Source: Campylorhamphus procurvoides (taxonomy: Eukaryota > Chordata > Aves > Passeriformes > Dendrocolaptidae). From it: a stretch of 64,000 nt of DNA. A model generated the notes under the pieces. It did not search any database, was not told the DNA's origin, and saw only the letters and a list, made by a program, of their open reading frames with translations. Below are positions 26,028 to 39,338 of the stretch, piece after piece. The DNA is taken from NCBI GenBank assembly GCA_013396655.1, contig WBMV01000148.1, positions 1-64,000 of the forward strand, read 5' to 3'. Position 1 is the stretch's first letter. Each line of letters opens with the position of its first letter. Both the position numbers and the translations under genes were made by a program.

Positions 26028-26891
26028 CTTTATTGGATTTGGATGACTTGTTCTTGTTAGGTTTAAAACAAGAGCCCCTTGATTTATCTTCTCTGTCCTT
26101 AATAAATTTCTNTCTACTTTCAGGTTTTACCCTTGAAGGATCAGACTTCATATCTAGTTTGTGCCTAGATATTTCAATTTTCTTGTCTGACAATGGTTTA
26201 CCAGAGTCCCTCCTATTATCATGTCTGTGTTTTGGTGTTTCGGGCCTCCCTTCACTCTTTTGTTTTGGTGTTTCGGGTCTTCCTTCACTCTTCTGTTTTG
26301 GTGTTTCTGGTCTCTGCCGTATTTCCTGTTTGCCATTATTCTGTTTTCCCTCATTTTGTTTCATCTCCATTTGCCTGCTCTCATTTTGTTTTGATTCTGT
26401 CTGTCTGTTCTCATTTTGTTTCACTTCCATTTGTCTGCTTTCAAGCTTGCTTTCATGTTTCACTTCTAACTGTTTGCTCTCGTGTTTACTTTCCAACCGT
26501 CTGCTCTCATTTTGCTGAAATTCCATTTGTCTGTTTTCATTTTGCTGGATATCTGTCTTTTGACCTTCAAAGTCTGACTTTTTCCTAAAAACTTCTGGAT
26601 GGTTTTCAGATTTAAATTTAAGAACTCCAACAGGATCTTCTTGGGGAACCGACAGAAACCCATCATTATACTGCTTAATTTCTTCAGGTTTTTTGATGGT
26701 GTCCAAATCCTGAGTTACTGTTGCCTGAGAGTCTGCTCTTCCTGCTTGTTGTAGATCAATACTAACCATCAATGCAGGCCTTGCCCCATTTCCTGCAGAA
26801 CCTGTCTCCTGAGAAGCTGCTCTATTTCCTCCAGTAGCACCTCCAGCCTCTGGTGGTTTGTTTTCCTGTTTTCGCTTCTTCAGAGGCTTAT
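26028..26891 (-). CDS. NIPBL: NIPBL exon 10, both ends present, interior missing at N
   Basis: The 5' part (26891-26113) codes DKPLKKRKQ, an Ala/Gly-rich stretch, MVSIDLQQAGRADSQATVTQ, then a long Lys/Glu/Gln/Asn/Ser-rich disordered tract with repeats of QNESRQ type, three RPETPK units, HRHDNRRDSGKP and finally KSDPSRVKPESR. After the single N (26112) the frame continues as KFIKDREDKSRGSCFKPNKN then KSSKSNK and the GTAAGATT donor. In human, as I recall, several hundred nt lie between KSER and KLIKDREDKS, in an exon of about 1626 nt against 864 here. The acceptor is ACTTGCAG. The frame stays open across the join, so a gene finder may accept a false shorter exon. Confidence 0.92.
26228..26560 (-). 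repeat. In-frame peptide repeats inside NIPBL exon 10
   Basis: Three 33-bp units code RPETPKQKSEG-like peptides (about 26228-26320, the last unit being RPETPKHRHDN). They are preceded by an irregular array of about seven-residue units ending in QNE or HES (about 26335-26560: QNESRRLESKHESKQLE and similar). These Lys/Gln/Glu-rich arrays lie in the disordered region and vary between species. Confidence 0.8.
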
Positions 26892-29800
26892 CTGCAAGTC
26901 AAAAGAGAAAAAATCACAAATTACATGTAAAGGCTGATAAATGTCCAAACAAGAATGTCCATTCCCCTCCACTCCCACCAATGAACTCTACTCAGTATGT
27001 ATAATCACACATACCAAAATCCACTGAATTTAAAAGCAAGAATAGGACTTCTCTAGCTAATACTTTTTAATATATTCAGACTATCATTCATTGTCAGTCT
27101 TCCAGAGATGCCAATTAATCATTAAAAAACTCCATCCTCATGACATATGAAATCAAATGCCCTGTGTAACTCCCAAGAGAACAACCTAATAAAGCAACTG
27201 CAATACTTTTGCCGAAAAAAACCCACTTAAAAAACCCCAAATCACTAAATTACACTTGAAGCAAAAGTTGATAAAGACAATGTTAACATGCACCTCCACA
27301 ACTACTTTTTGAAGAACACTGCTATAAAAGATTATCTTCTGCAGATTCAACCTGCTTCATTACGTATTATACAACGCAAGGATCTGCAGTGGTTAAGACA
27401 GAGGCTATCCCTACTTGGCTCAGTGCTTCAGATGGACTTCACACATAGTTTAGACAAGGAACACACAAACAAGGAACAAAACTGACAGAGTAACTCCACC
27501 AGTCCAAGCTTCTTTGATGCAAAGCAGTATACCAAGGGCTGGAATCTGTATCTGAATACACACCTATTAGGTAGGGGTTCACTACACACTTAAAAAGTTG
27601 AGTATTTTCTCTTTACAATCATAATGCTTTTCATATATGAAATAAAAATTTCAGTGATAATTTTCTGTCAAGAGCCCGACTCCACAATAAGCCTTTGAGT
27701 TTACACTAAAAAATCACTAGGAGCAGAATACAGAAAAATAAAGTGAACCAACCACACACACTGTAATTTGATATAATTCAAAGAAATGAGAAGGACATGG
27801 AAGTATCCAAAAGGGTATTTTCTACTCATTCAAACTACAACCTGTTTTTATTACCAATAAGGAACTCTAAAATTAACTTCTGTCATGAAAACTAAAAGCC
27901 TGACCTGCACTAAGGCTTATATTCTCATTTCTCAATTATCATTGTGCAATTTGTCCAATAAAAATAATTTTCTATGTAATCAGGGAATATAATTTTAAGA
28001 CTAAGGAATGATTAAATGTAGATATATTGTCAAAATGCCTAGATCACAAATGCAACATAAGAAAAATACCATATTTTGTGCCTAAATTTGCAGTGCTTTA
28101 TCACCAGATGCAATGAGCCAGTTCCTTTTTCCAGGGCAGGAGAACGGATGGCAAGAAGGATGCAATCAAGAAATAGCGGGAAAAAGCCAATTAAAAAAAC
28201 CACACACTCCTCTGAAATTGTAAACCAGAGTTATAACACATGACTTCTAATTTCTTCTAGATTTTTAGAAGATTCTTACTTAGAATAATTGAAACTTTGA
28301 AGGATCATCTCCAAAATTAAAATAGGACACAATAACAAGTAGTAACACAGTCAATTCCAGTGATATGAATAGGCTTTTATCCCCATCATTTGCATCCTCA
28401 AATCTATTTTGATATTTCTAACTTCCCAGAATTTCAAAATTTTGTACAAGATTTAATGGCTGGAAGAGAGTGAAGACAGATACAATAAACTCCATGCAGG
28501 AACTGGTCAAGTGAAAATAAAGAACTTTGCAGTTCAATCAAAACCTGTGGAAATGACTGCTAACTTTGTGATAGACATGTGAAGCAAAATAAATTTGCCA
28601 AATCAAAGGTGTAGCTTTTTAGCATGGAGATTCTTGCTTCTTCTCTATTACAGCAACTGTTGGATTCCTATGAGGACTTACACAGGCTAATTTCCCTACA
28701 CTACTGATTAAAACAAATATGCATACATCCACGCGCACCATTACTGTATTTCTCAATTGAAACTTTTTAAGTTTTGAAACATAAATTAATAAACCTGTAT
28801 TCTTAGGAGAAAGTTGTTCAGCTTTGTCATGTTAGTCCAGAACTGCCAGCTGCACTGAAAAAGTCCTGTAAAGCTCTGATAGTGGATCTAACAGAAGTCT
28901 TTAAAGACAATACAGTCATTCATTATCTGCCCCATTCCTTTAGCTGAGGTTGTCCCCTGTAGCACAAGGGAACACACATTCGTATTTCTTAAAGTGCATG
29001 TCACTGTTCAATGTATCACCTTAGGTTACTAGTGGAGGTGGTTTGTATTAAACTACAAGGCTGAAGGAGCCAGATACAAGCAAGAAAATGTTTCCCTCTC
29101 TTACACCTATTATAGAAGCAGATGGCCACGAGCTGTGATGCCTTAAACACCTGTGACTGGATCAACCAAAACTCACCTTTCAGAGCCCTCATGCTGAAGG
29201 CTCCAAGATTAAACAACCAAAACAATTCAAGTAGGATCAATTTTCTTGCTTGGACTTCTGTAAGTGACCAGGCTCAACATGCTGCTGTTCTTCATCATCC
29301 GAAATGTCAAATTGTAATAACACATAAGTAGATGATCACATGACAACTTCGCATACATATTCCCTCTAAATACATAGCTCTTCTCATGCACCTTCTTCAT
29401 TTCTCTTGATAACACAGTACTGATGTTTTAGTAACTTGACATCTTATTTGAGAAGAAAGGGACAATTTCAAAACTTATTTTTCTAGATGGCAAGGTGATT
29501 GCAGACAGAGTTACAGATCACTCAGACTTCTTCTTATTCCAAGTGCATCTTGAAGGTGAGCCTCACAACTAGATTTGATCATTACTGTTTTGCCTCTATG
29601 ACAATTATGGATCTAGGACAAAAATCTGTCCCAAGTATACGAAAATATTAGGTTGAACTAGGGTATAAAAGGTACGATGAGTACATAGTAACATTACCTT
29701 CATCAAACATACTGAAAAAACTCAATTGAATGAGCACAAAAACTTTTTAACTTGCCATGATATCTGCAGAAATGTGGTAACTGAAATATACCACTGGGCT

Positions 29801-32800
29801 TCGAGGGTTTTATAAAATCTTGAATTCACTTTCAACATGAGAGTTTCAATATGAGAGTAAGAATCAGAGAGGTGAAGACAGAGTAAACTCTGGAAACAGA
29901 TGTCTTTGTATCTTCTCTTTTACAGTCAAATATATGCAAGTTTGCATACATCTACCTTGTTAAGTCATGAGATGAACAGATGAATTTAAGAACTTCTACA
30001 ATATCCATTGCAATATACTTCATATCCTTCAGGGCATCAGTATCCAAGCTTCATCCACTTCATTCCATAACTTGTAGAATTTCTTTCTATTATGGAGATC
30101 TAGGACTTTGCCAAAATATTAGGCTAACGTCTTTCTTTCAGATCTAAGGGACCTAAATTCAAAGCTTGCTGCAGTTCAAACACGTAGTTCACAAACTCTT
30201 GAGACCAATAAAGTGTGACGAGGATCTTTTCGCTTCAGTTTTTGTAATAATTTTCAAAATAAAAAGAATGTGTACTAATAACATGTAGGAAGCCACAGAA
30301 GAGCTTTGTGACTCCAATACAGATCAGGTATACAATTTTGCTGGTTTCAGATTCTTTTCAAAACCATTATTCCCTCCTCTACCACTCTCTGAGGATGTAG
30401 ATATATTTAAAATATATCTATATTTTGCCAATTATCTACATTTTGTACATTAACAAATTTATGACGGTGTAGAACACAGTCTGATCCCAGTTATTCTGTG
30501 CATACATCCTTTTGATTTCATAAATTCACAAGGATGCTCTCTTTACAGTGCAACAGGCTCACCAGAGGGCAGTACCTTGCAACTCAAAGCAAGATGATAA
30601 GCTACATTATACTAAAACACAGTAGAGATGTTATATCAAATGAAACAACTCACTGTGGTACAAAAAACAAAACATTACAGGAATCATAAGGTTGACAGGA
30701 TAGAAAAAATGAGCTAGATTTTCAAGTGGTTGTCTCTCATCTGTTCTCTTATGAACAGTGTTCCTGGAGACAGGTTGTGGCCTTCATCTTTGGAAATATC
30801 TGCATATCAGAATTATGAGTGCTTTCAGATTTAGAAATTAATTAATTTCTGTGGAACCTTTGTGCAAAAAAACATTGCCTGGAATAACCACAGATACCTT
30901 GAGCTACATTTCTGCTGAAAGTATGAGTCAATCATGATTTGAAAAACATGCATCCTGAATACAGGTATGCTTGGAAGCTGAGGTGTTAGAAGCAGCAGCT
31001 GGATGAGGTGAGCTATATTAAAGAAGTATCTCTATTCTTATACTCCAAAGCAGCACCCACAACACCATTAGTGAGGAAGTCTCCTGTGTTACTGCTTTCC
31101 TGCAAACCTGATTGCCTTAAATCCCAGATTAAACTCTTTCAACAACTGAGTATAATTGGATAATAGCCTAAAAACTTCTAGAACTGCTTGGCCTAGCAAA
31201 CTGAAATGGGCTTTTTGTACCTGTGAAAAGGTAACATGTCTAAATAATAAATATGCCTGCTAAGCTTTATTTTAGTAGAATGGTAACTCTTCACTATATT
31301 GTTTGATAGACTTTAAAATAGACATAATAGAAAAATTATCACTTCCCCCTTTACACCTTGCAAAGGATTCAGTTAGAGACTTCATATCCAAGATGGTTAA
31401 AGATGAATGTACTCCTCTTTAGAGCCACAAATAAGACTGATCCTCTAATGCTGAACCGTGCGTGAATCATTTTGATGGTAATTGAAAATACAAACTTCAG
31501 TTTTATAAAGCATAACAATTAAGAGTTTCCCACCTTAAAATCTCTTCAGAGATTACTGGACTATGCCCTCACTCATTTGAAATACCATTTATTTTAAATC
31601 AGTAATTAATAAATTTAACCCAAATATATCAGTTCTAAGAGGTTATGACATCATCAAATCTTCTCGTTTATAACAACCTCAAAGACAAGTCAGAGAGGCC
31701 AATTAAAAGCTTATCTTATTTAAGATAACCATCAAGATTAGAAATTCTCAACAGGTAACACTTAGCTATATGCCAAAATAACAACCTTCTGTTTACTGTC
31801 AAGTGTTTTCTTAGTTATTTTTCACAGATTTCTTCAAAGTTTTCTAAGTGCCCTGTCCTCCCAACCATCAGTGCTCTGTGGACCATAAGAATCTAACCTC
31901 TTATGAGGAAGGTTTGAAATTACTTCAGTGGTACTGATGGATGACCTCCCAATGTAGTGAGGGCAAATATCTGTCCTTTTCTACTTCACACACACCGTTA
32001 ACAACCATGAGAGTTTGCTCTCATCTGACTTCCCCCCAGAGTTCTATTCCAATGAAAAAGGAATTGAACAACCAAAGAGAACTCTTCCCATCAGTAGAAG
32101 AGATTTCCACAGTACCAGCTCCTCCCCTTGAAGGAGAGGCTCAGCAAGCATAGGTCAAAACTTTTCTGCTTCCTCCCTTACAGAAGAAACTGAGAAAGTT
32201 CTGCCATGAATATATTATAGGAAGCTTTGTAGAACTGAACCTAATTCCAAATATCTCTGAAGAGTCCAGAGGGCTTCCAGCTGCTGCTGTTCAAAGGAAA
32301 GGACCTGTGAGAATCTGAAAAGCGACAGCCGCTAATTTTTAGCAATCTGTTAAAAGACTATCAAACGTCTGGTCACTGTGCGAAAAGGAAAGGTCATCAG
32401 GAGGGATGTCTAAACTCATTCAGGACAAAACACAAAAAGGCTACAGGGGTCTCTAACATGCCTTAGGATAGAGTACACTTTATCAAAATGAAGATTCTGA
32501 AATTTTGCTTGCTTTCTTAAATATAGCAATAACACAATTATTGTATCAGAATGAAATATGACTTTATGAATTTTTCTACTTAAGGATGTCTGGTAACTTG
32601 TTATTCTCTGTCACCTATAGTAACACAAAGGAAATATTACACAAGGAAATAAAAAGAGTTGAACTGCAGAAAAGTATAATGAGTATCTATGCTTCTTTAG
32701 AGATTCAAAGATGTAACTTAACCTGCCTGAATTAATATTCCTGTTACAAACAATATGATTTTAAATACTTATGAGAGATTCTGACATAAATGCTGGGTTG

Positions 32801-33654
32801 TATCCATGTGACTGCTTTGTGCAGAATTATAGTTTTGCAAAATTAAAATATCTGAGAAAAATCTAAAGCGTACTTACTAAAACGTACTTACAGAGCACTG
32901 AACCTAATTTCACAAGAAAAATGCAATGCGCTAACATCAGACTTAATGAAAACTACTTATTTTAAATATCACTTATACTAACACATCCAATTAGTTTGCA
33001 ATTAATTTGTATACATAGAAAACTAGAAATAAGCAATGACTTTGAAATCTCCATTCTAGACATTGATTTTTTTCTGACATCATACCTTGCACAAAATCAG
33101 GAATCAAAAATATCTTAAATTAACTAGATACAGTAGCATCTATATTGCATGACAATGAAAAAAGTCTGTGTCTTCTTAGGGTGATGTCAGAGTGAACTTA
33201 GTATCTATGAACTACAGAAATGCCAAGATCAACCTCTTATTAATTTCCTTCATTACTCATGTCATTTCTTTATCAAGATTTAAATCCATTATAGAGAAAT
33301 GATTGCCCCAGAATATAAGTCATTACTGGGTAAGTAATATACATAACTCCTCTCATCCAACTAACAGGTACAATCAAGTGTATATACTACATGCAAGTTA
33401 TACTGAATTGTCTAGTCTTAGTTTACACTACAGATAGGAAAAAAAAGACAGATGAATTCTTGCTACATTTTTGTTATTTTCTTGCTACACTTTCTTGCTT
33501 ACATTTATCTTGCTACATTTGTGTTATTTTCTACACATTCTTATAAGAGCAGGTTTCTGCATTACCCTGCTTAAAGCACAGCCTAGGATATATGAGGGAA
33601 TTTTGATTTCATGTTACATATGAGCACAAATAAAAATGTGCTCTTATTAAAAGC

Positions 33655-33800
33655 ACAGAAACACAGAATATTCTGAGTTTGAAGAGATCCACAAGGATCA
33701 TCAAGTCTGAGGATCATCTTAAGTCAATGGTCCATATGAGGATCAAACCTACAACCTTGGCATTATTAGCACCATACTCCAACCAAATGAGCTAATAATA
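33655..33800 (-). mobile_element. tRNA-Ile-derived SINE with CR1-type tail
   Basis: On the minus strand the head (about 33796-33728) reads like tRNA-Ile(AAT): an A-box region TTAGCTCATTTGGTTGGAG, an anticodon arm TGGTGCTAATAATGCC, and a B box GGTTTGATCC followed by a closing TGGACCA. It runs straight into a CR1-like 3' tail (TTGATGATCCTTGTGGATC, then CAGAATATTCTGTG). This is the build of CR1-mobilised SINEs known from passerine birds such as zebra finch TguSINE1. The copy is mutated in the acceptor stem and is not a working tRNA gene. Confidence 0.82.
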
Positions 33801-34465
33801 TATGCCTCTACTCTTTAAAAAAAAATGTATTTTTCATTCAATCAGTATTTATTCTTCATAAAAACTATAAAAGGAAGTAACTTCTAGACAGATGGAAACA
33901 TTTCACTGAAACTCCTCTGAAGAGAAGAGGAATTTCTTCCCCTTTTCTTAAAACATGTCTAAACACACACACAGACATAAAATCCCTCATCTAGAGGAAC
34001 TGGAGGCTATAAGGCTGCTTTTCTTGGAAGAGCTACGTGAGGTAACCAGTTTCATCAATTATGTCATGCTATGAAACACAGACCTAACGAAAGCTTTTAT
34101 ACACAAAACACGATACCTAATTCTCATATTGTTCTGCTACACAGACACACAGTCTTTCAAACTCTCTCATTTCATCTTCTGGTATTAGTGACTGCAATCT
34201 GCAAGATTACTATACAAATTACTAAACTTGTAGCTCCATTCTTAAGGAAATAAACTCCCTACAACATATTTCTGGAAATGAATGCTAATATAGTGGTTGT
34301 AATTACACACAGTGCATTTCATTAATTTGCTAAAAATAAAATTAGATGCAAACAAACAATTCTTAATAGTGTTCTTCTATTAGTTTCCTCTTTCGGGAAC
34401 TTTATGAGGGAGATAGGTAATGGGAGAAAGGGAGAGGAGCTGGATAAGAACTTAAAAGGTAAGAG

Positions 34466-34680
34466 AAAAAGGTTACTTACCTATAACTGTAGTTTTGAGA
34501 GTTTTGCTCCGGCAGATTCACACTCTTGGGATGTGTGTCTCTGCTGCTATGGGCTTGGAACGAACCAAAAAAAGAAGGGCCCACAGCAGGCATCCAAATG
34601 CCCCCTAACTGATCCCATTATTGGAAATAAAGTTATTACAGCTTCACTTCTTCCTAATTCAAAGAATCCACAGTAAGATT
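34466..34680. repeat. Possible old interspersed repeat with GGTTACTTACC end
   Basis: AGGTTACTTACCTATAACTG at 34469 onward, followed by TCACACTCTTGGGATGTGTG, resembles the start of an old amniote interspersed repeat family that I remember with a GGTTACTTACC terminus. I cannot name the family or find the other end. Confidence 0.3.
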
Positions 34681-35901
34681 CCAAAGAAGTGGGTAAAATG
34701 AATCCTCGGGGATAAAATATGTAGGGAAAAATACACACATACAAGCCGGTTTGTCTCATTAAAAAAATTCTTCTAATGCTTTTAAGTTTAAAAAAAATAT
34801 TAGCCTCCTAATGAAAAGGTTAGTGATTAATGATTTCATTACTCTTCTCACAAATCCCAAAGAACATTGCCTTTTACAAGTAAAAGCAGAACTTCTTAAT
34901 CTGTTAAGACAGCAGCATTATACAAAAGTGTCTTTGAAACAGCCTAAAATCTAACTGTGACCACACAATTCTATGTATGGAAGAGCTCAAATTAAAATGT
35001 AGCAAACCTGAATAAAATAAAAAGCAATAGTATCTGAAAAAGGATGGGTCACTTTCTGGGGTTTTATGTAACTTTCAAGGTTACCTTCCCTCTTCCCCTT
35101 GCTAGAAGACTCAGAGCTCCTTTTCGCTTTAATATCTTAAACAGTTTGATTCACAGTATTTGCAGTTTTTAGAAGAGCATGAAAGATCTTGAGGTATAAA
35201 CTTTGAAAATTAATTCTGTAGCAGGTCTAAATCTTAAAAAACAAGAACTTAATGTAAAGTTCTAGGAAAGATTTGGTCTGAAGGTGACTAACTTTGAACT
35301 ACATAACTAGATACAAAAACAACCCACTGGTACCTGAACAGTGGCAAAGCACAAGTTAATGCAAAGAACTGAGGTTGCCAAAATGAAATTTCCTCAACGT
35401 CCCCGTATTCCAAAAGGAAAAAAAGATGCTTGAGAAGAACAGAAATTCCCAGGATAAATTTTCTAATTTCCTGTACTTTCTTGGAGTAGTCAGAGTGTAA
35501 ACAAAGCACAAGTTCAATTAAGTGAACAACCAACAAAATTGGTTCAGAATACAGACCTCTACTTGTTTCAAAAGCATGCAACAGCATCAAGTAGTACAGA
35601 AAATGTGACTACTGGCAGTGGTTAGAAGAGAATAAACTGTACGTGAAGTTTCATTACCTTTCTAAAGAAATTAAATCATCAAAATACCACAAAGTACTAG
35701 AGCAGAGGATAGTTCATCTGTTGATTGTTGTGAAAAAAGATAGCCCTTTGGAGTCACTTTTTTTCCATTCAGATAATCTGAGTCTTGATAATTAATAGCT
35801 AGACCCGTCTGTAATACTACACATTCTTTCAGAAGAGAAGATACAACGTAGTACAAGATTAACATCTTGTATCCCATGAGGGTATAGAGACCATTCTGAG
35901 C

Positions 35902-35923
35902 GGGGGGGAGGTGGGGGGGGGGG
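35902..35923 (+). repeat. G-run (7 G, AGGT, 11 G)
   Basis: Runs of seven and eleven G lie close together, enough for four GGG tracts on the plus strand, which is the non-transcribed-identity (template) strand for NIPBL. Run length may be affected by sequencing or assembly error. Confidence 0.85.
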
Positions 35924-38900
35924 CAATGGGAACTGAAGACCTGAAGTATGCCGTGTTCTATGGACTTATTTAATAGCACTGAGAATATTAAATATATTAG
36001 ATGCATTAAATGTAACTTTCAGTGCAAAGTGCCTAGATCTCCAAAATCTCCAACTACTCCTTTCATTAACAGGTAGAGATAAATTACTTGCAAAATTAAC
36101 CAATACAAAGAGACTTTCTTGATGGAGAAAGCAGGAAGAAGAGATGAACTCCTGTCCTTCTACACAGGAGGACAAGCATGAAACTCACCTTTTAAAGCTT
36201 TGTACCTCTCTATCATGATGAAAAGACCATACAATCCACTTAATCCAAGAACCACATAGAGCAAAAAGATAGAATCATAAAAACATAGCTCCAAAAAGCA
36301 CCTGAATATGAGGCAGAAGGTCTGTATTATAAAATCACTCCTTATGCATATCTGACATACACTTCATCAAATCTGTCAGATTTTGAATTAGTCATTTCTG
36401 ACCTAAAGATTCCTTTTCCAGAAACAAAAAGCATGAGAATTGGATTACAGAAAGATAAGCTGCTTCCCAAAGAAGAAGACACTTCTGCAAACCTTGTGTT
36501 AGTTTGTCTTCTGAAACAGACTGCCTCACACTTTGAGAGGCCTTGTTTGGTGGAAGCTAAATATTTTAACAGCTTTGTTAGAAATAATGACCAACTACAG
36601 GAAGCACAATAATTACCAAAAGGCTCTACTCCCCACTTCCCACCAAATATAAGAGGACCTCAGTATTTTTAAAAAAAAAAAGAAAAGAAAATACCTTGGC
36701 ATTGCCTAAGGCAAGTCTAGGAGTTGAATAATTCTAAGGAAGAATCCCACTCTCCACTCCAAAAATCTCTGCCTCTCCTCTGAAATACACAGATCCGCCA
36801 TGACACTGCTTATTAGCCTTATTGTTAAAAAGAAAGCATTGGAAAACCTTGGATGAAGCATAATCCTATAGAAATTTCATGTCCAAAAAATAAGGACAAA
36901 AGAGACAACTGATTTTCTACCAAAACTTGTGAGTACAAGTCCACTGAAAGTAATTTATGGAAAACAATGTGAGTACACACAGAAAACATAGTGTGCCTGT
37001 AATATGCCTTCCCATACCTTGATCACAAAAGCAGCAAAGAAGCTTCCATGGAGATTTTAGCATGTACCAGCATCTTGAAAAAGTTTATGGAGTGATGCTT
37101 GCCCATCAGCTGACACTATGCATTCACATTCTAATTAGACAGAACACTTGCTACACCCACTCTATTTTCTTTACATAAAGTTATCTGGAGTTGCAGTACA
37201 CATACTGAAATGCAAAAGTGCCAGGCTTTTGTCTAAATACACTAAGCAGCTTTGCAGAAATGAATGACATATTTAGAAGTTATAGAATATGTTTCTAACA
37301 GATATATTCCCAAAGGAACAATAGAGGATGCTTCCTCCTACAGCCACACCTCCTGCAGCTCTAACTAGAACAATCCTTGAGCGTATCAACTTCTAGACAC
37401 AGCACAAACTTAGAAGCAATGGCAAAAGCATTACCAGAAAGTAAGAACTGGATTTCTCCAAGGTAAAAGTTTTTCAGGAAATCTGTCCCAGCACTGCTAA
37501 AAATCTTTCTACTAAACACTATGCACTCCTGGCTGAAACCTCAGCAGCAAAAGTGAAACGACCTGCTCTATCACAGGGACAACTTAGCGCAAGTGAATAA
37601 ATAGTGATCATTTGTCCCAATATAAGGCAGTAACTGTTGCACCTGATTTATAGCAATTGTAGGAACTCAGGAAGAACTGAGACCTGCCAGAGGAGGCAAA
37701 CGTAAGATCAGAATCTGCATTTGGGAAGATGATTATTGATCAGCGATGAAGGGGAGAGATCACATTCTACAAAACCCCTTTCCCAAAAGAAACAAATGAA
37801 GAATCTGCCCATGGCTATGTCATGATAAACAAACTTCACAACTAATGCTTAACATTTTCTGAAAGCCATAACAAAAGAGGAAGCGCGTTTTAGCATTTGA
37901 AGGCTGCTGTGCATTTTTTAAGATGCTTATTAGATAAAATATGATGACAATTCTACTTGAAGAGTGAGGACATAAATGTAGCTTTTGAAGTATTAGGACA
38001 CAAAGTCTCCCACAATAAATTTAAAAGTAGTAGAAGATATTTAAGCAAATTAACAAATTCCCCATTTCATTAAATTAAGATTAAAGACAGTAGAGATCTC
38101 TTTTGAGGTGAGCATCCATTTTCTCCATATATTCACAAACAACGTTTCCTAAAAAGACTTGATTTAGTTACCAAACAAGAAACATGTCAGAAGTCAAACT
38201 TTTCACTACTGCAACAACCACATTTACAAACACACACACACAAACTCTCTCATCCCCTTGCCACTCTGGCATCTTTAAAAACAGTGAAAACCCACTTTGA
38301 ACAGGGAGAAAAACTGCACTTTCACTGCTGGTTAAAGACACACTGTGTGAAAATTCAGTTGCATACATGCAAGTATATCCAAAATGGACTATTTTTCCCT
38401 ATGAACATCCAAAATCAGAATTTTCACCATTTTCCACTCTGCAAGATTTTTTTTTAATCTAATAAATTACCTTTTGCTACAAAAGACTTCTTCCTCTGAA
38501 GTTAAACACAGTGCAGAGGAAGCTTCTGAAAAATACTCATGGTAACCTATAGCTGTCTAATTTGTAAAATACATCCTATCAAGATCTACATGTGGATTTT
38601 CAATCTGCTTTAGAGATTTCAGAAACCAAAGACCTTCAAATCAGTTAACAACAGAAAAAGAAATAAAAACAAAGCAAACAAAACAAACAAACAAAAATAT
38701 TCAATTAAATCAGTTAAGATAAGCAGTATAGCTACTGAAGATAAAATGTTTCAGAGGCCCATTCGGTTCTGTGCTAGAAACTGTACAGATATATTGTAGT
38801 TTTCAAAAGCTTCTAATGCCTACATAATAATTAATATCCAGTTGAACAAACATTAAAGACAATATAGTAGTATATATTACCCAGTTATTATACTACCTTT

Positions 38901-39338
38901 AAAAGAACAGATGTGATTTTAAACTGATACCTCCTTCACGTTAAATTTAAATGGGGGTATGAATAGCAATGGGATAAAACAGTTTTCCTGCATTTTCTTA
39001 AATCAGGCAACATGGGTAGTTAATTAATAATTCAACTATCAATACTTACTACATATTTTGATTTAGGGTACTGCTGGGATTTATACTTTTATAAACAACA
39101 TCAATTGTACTTCATTCAGTCTCACAGTTCAAAGTGAGAGGATCTTAAAAGAATTTTGAAACATAAGAATTTCTCTTTCCATCCATTAAGACCCCAAATA
39201 AAGAATACCAGATATTCAAAATATGCATATATGAAAGATTACAGTTCATTGTTGGAGGGGAATGGAGATGAATGTCGCAGAAGAACCTACACTGAGTAAA
39301 CAGAACTGAACTATGTGACAATGACAGGAAGCTTTTTA

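Noticed and set aside
26033..26518. Plus-strand open frames (161 and 131 residues) rich in Cys, Phe and Leu
   Set aside because: They are the antisense shadow of NIPBL exon 10 repeats; the minus-strand reading matches a known protein, and the plus-strand reading resembles nothing.
33728..33796. A functional tRNA-Ile gene
   Set aside because: The acceptor stem does not pair properly, box sequences are mutated, and it is fused to a CR1 tail, so it is a SINE copy.
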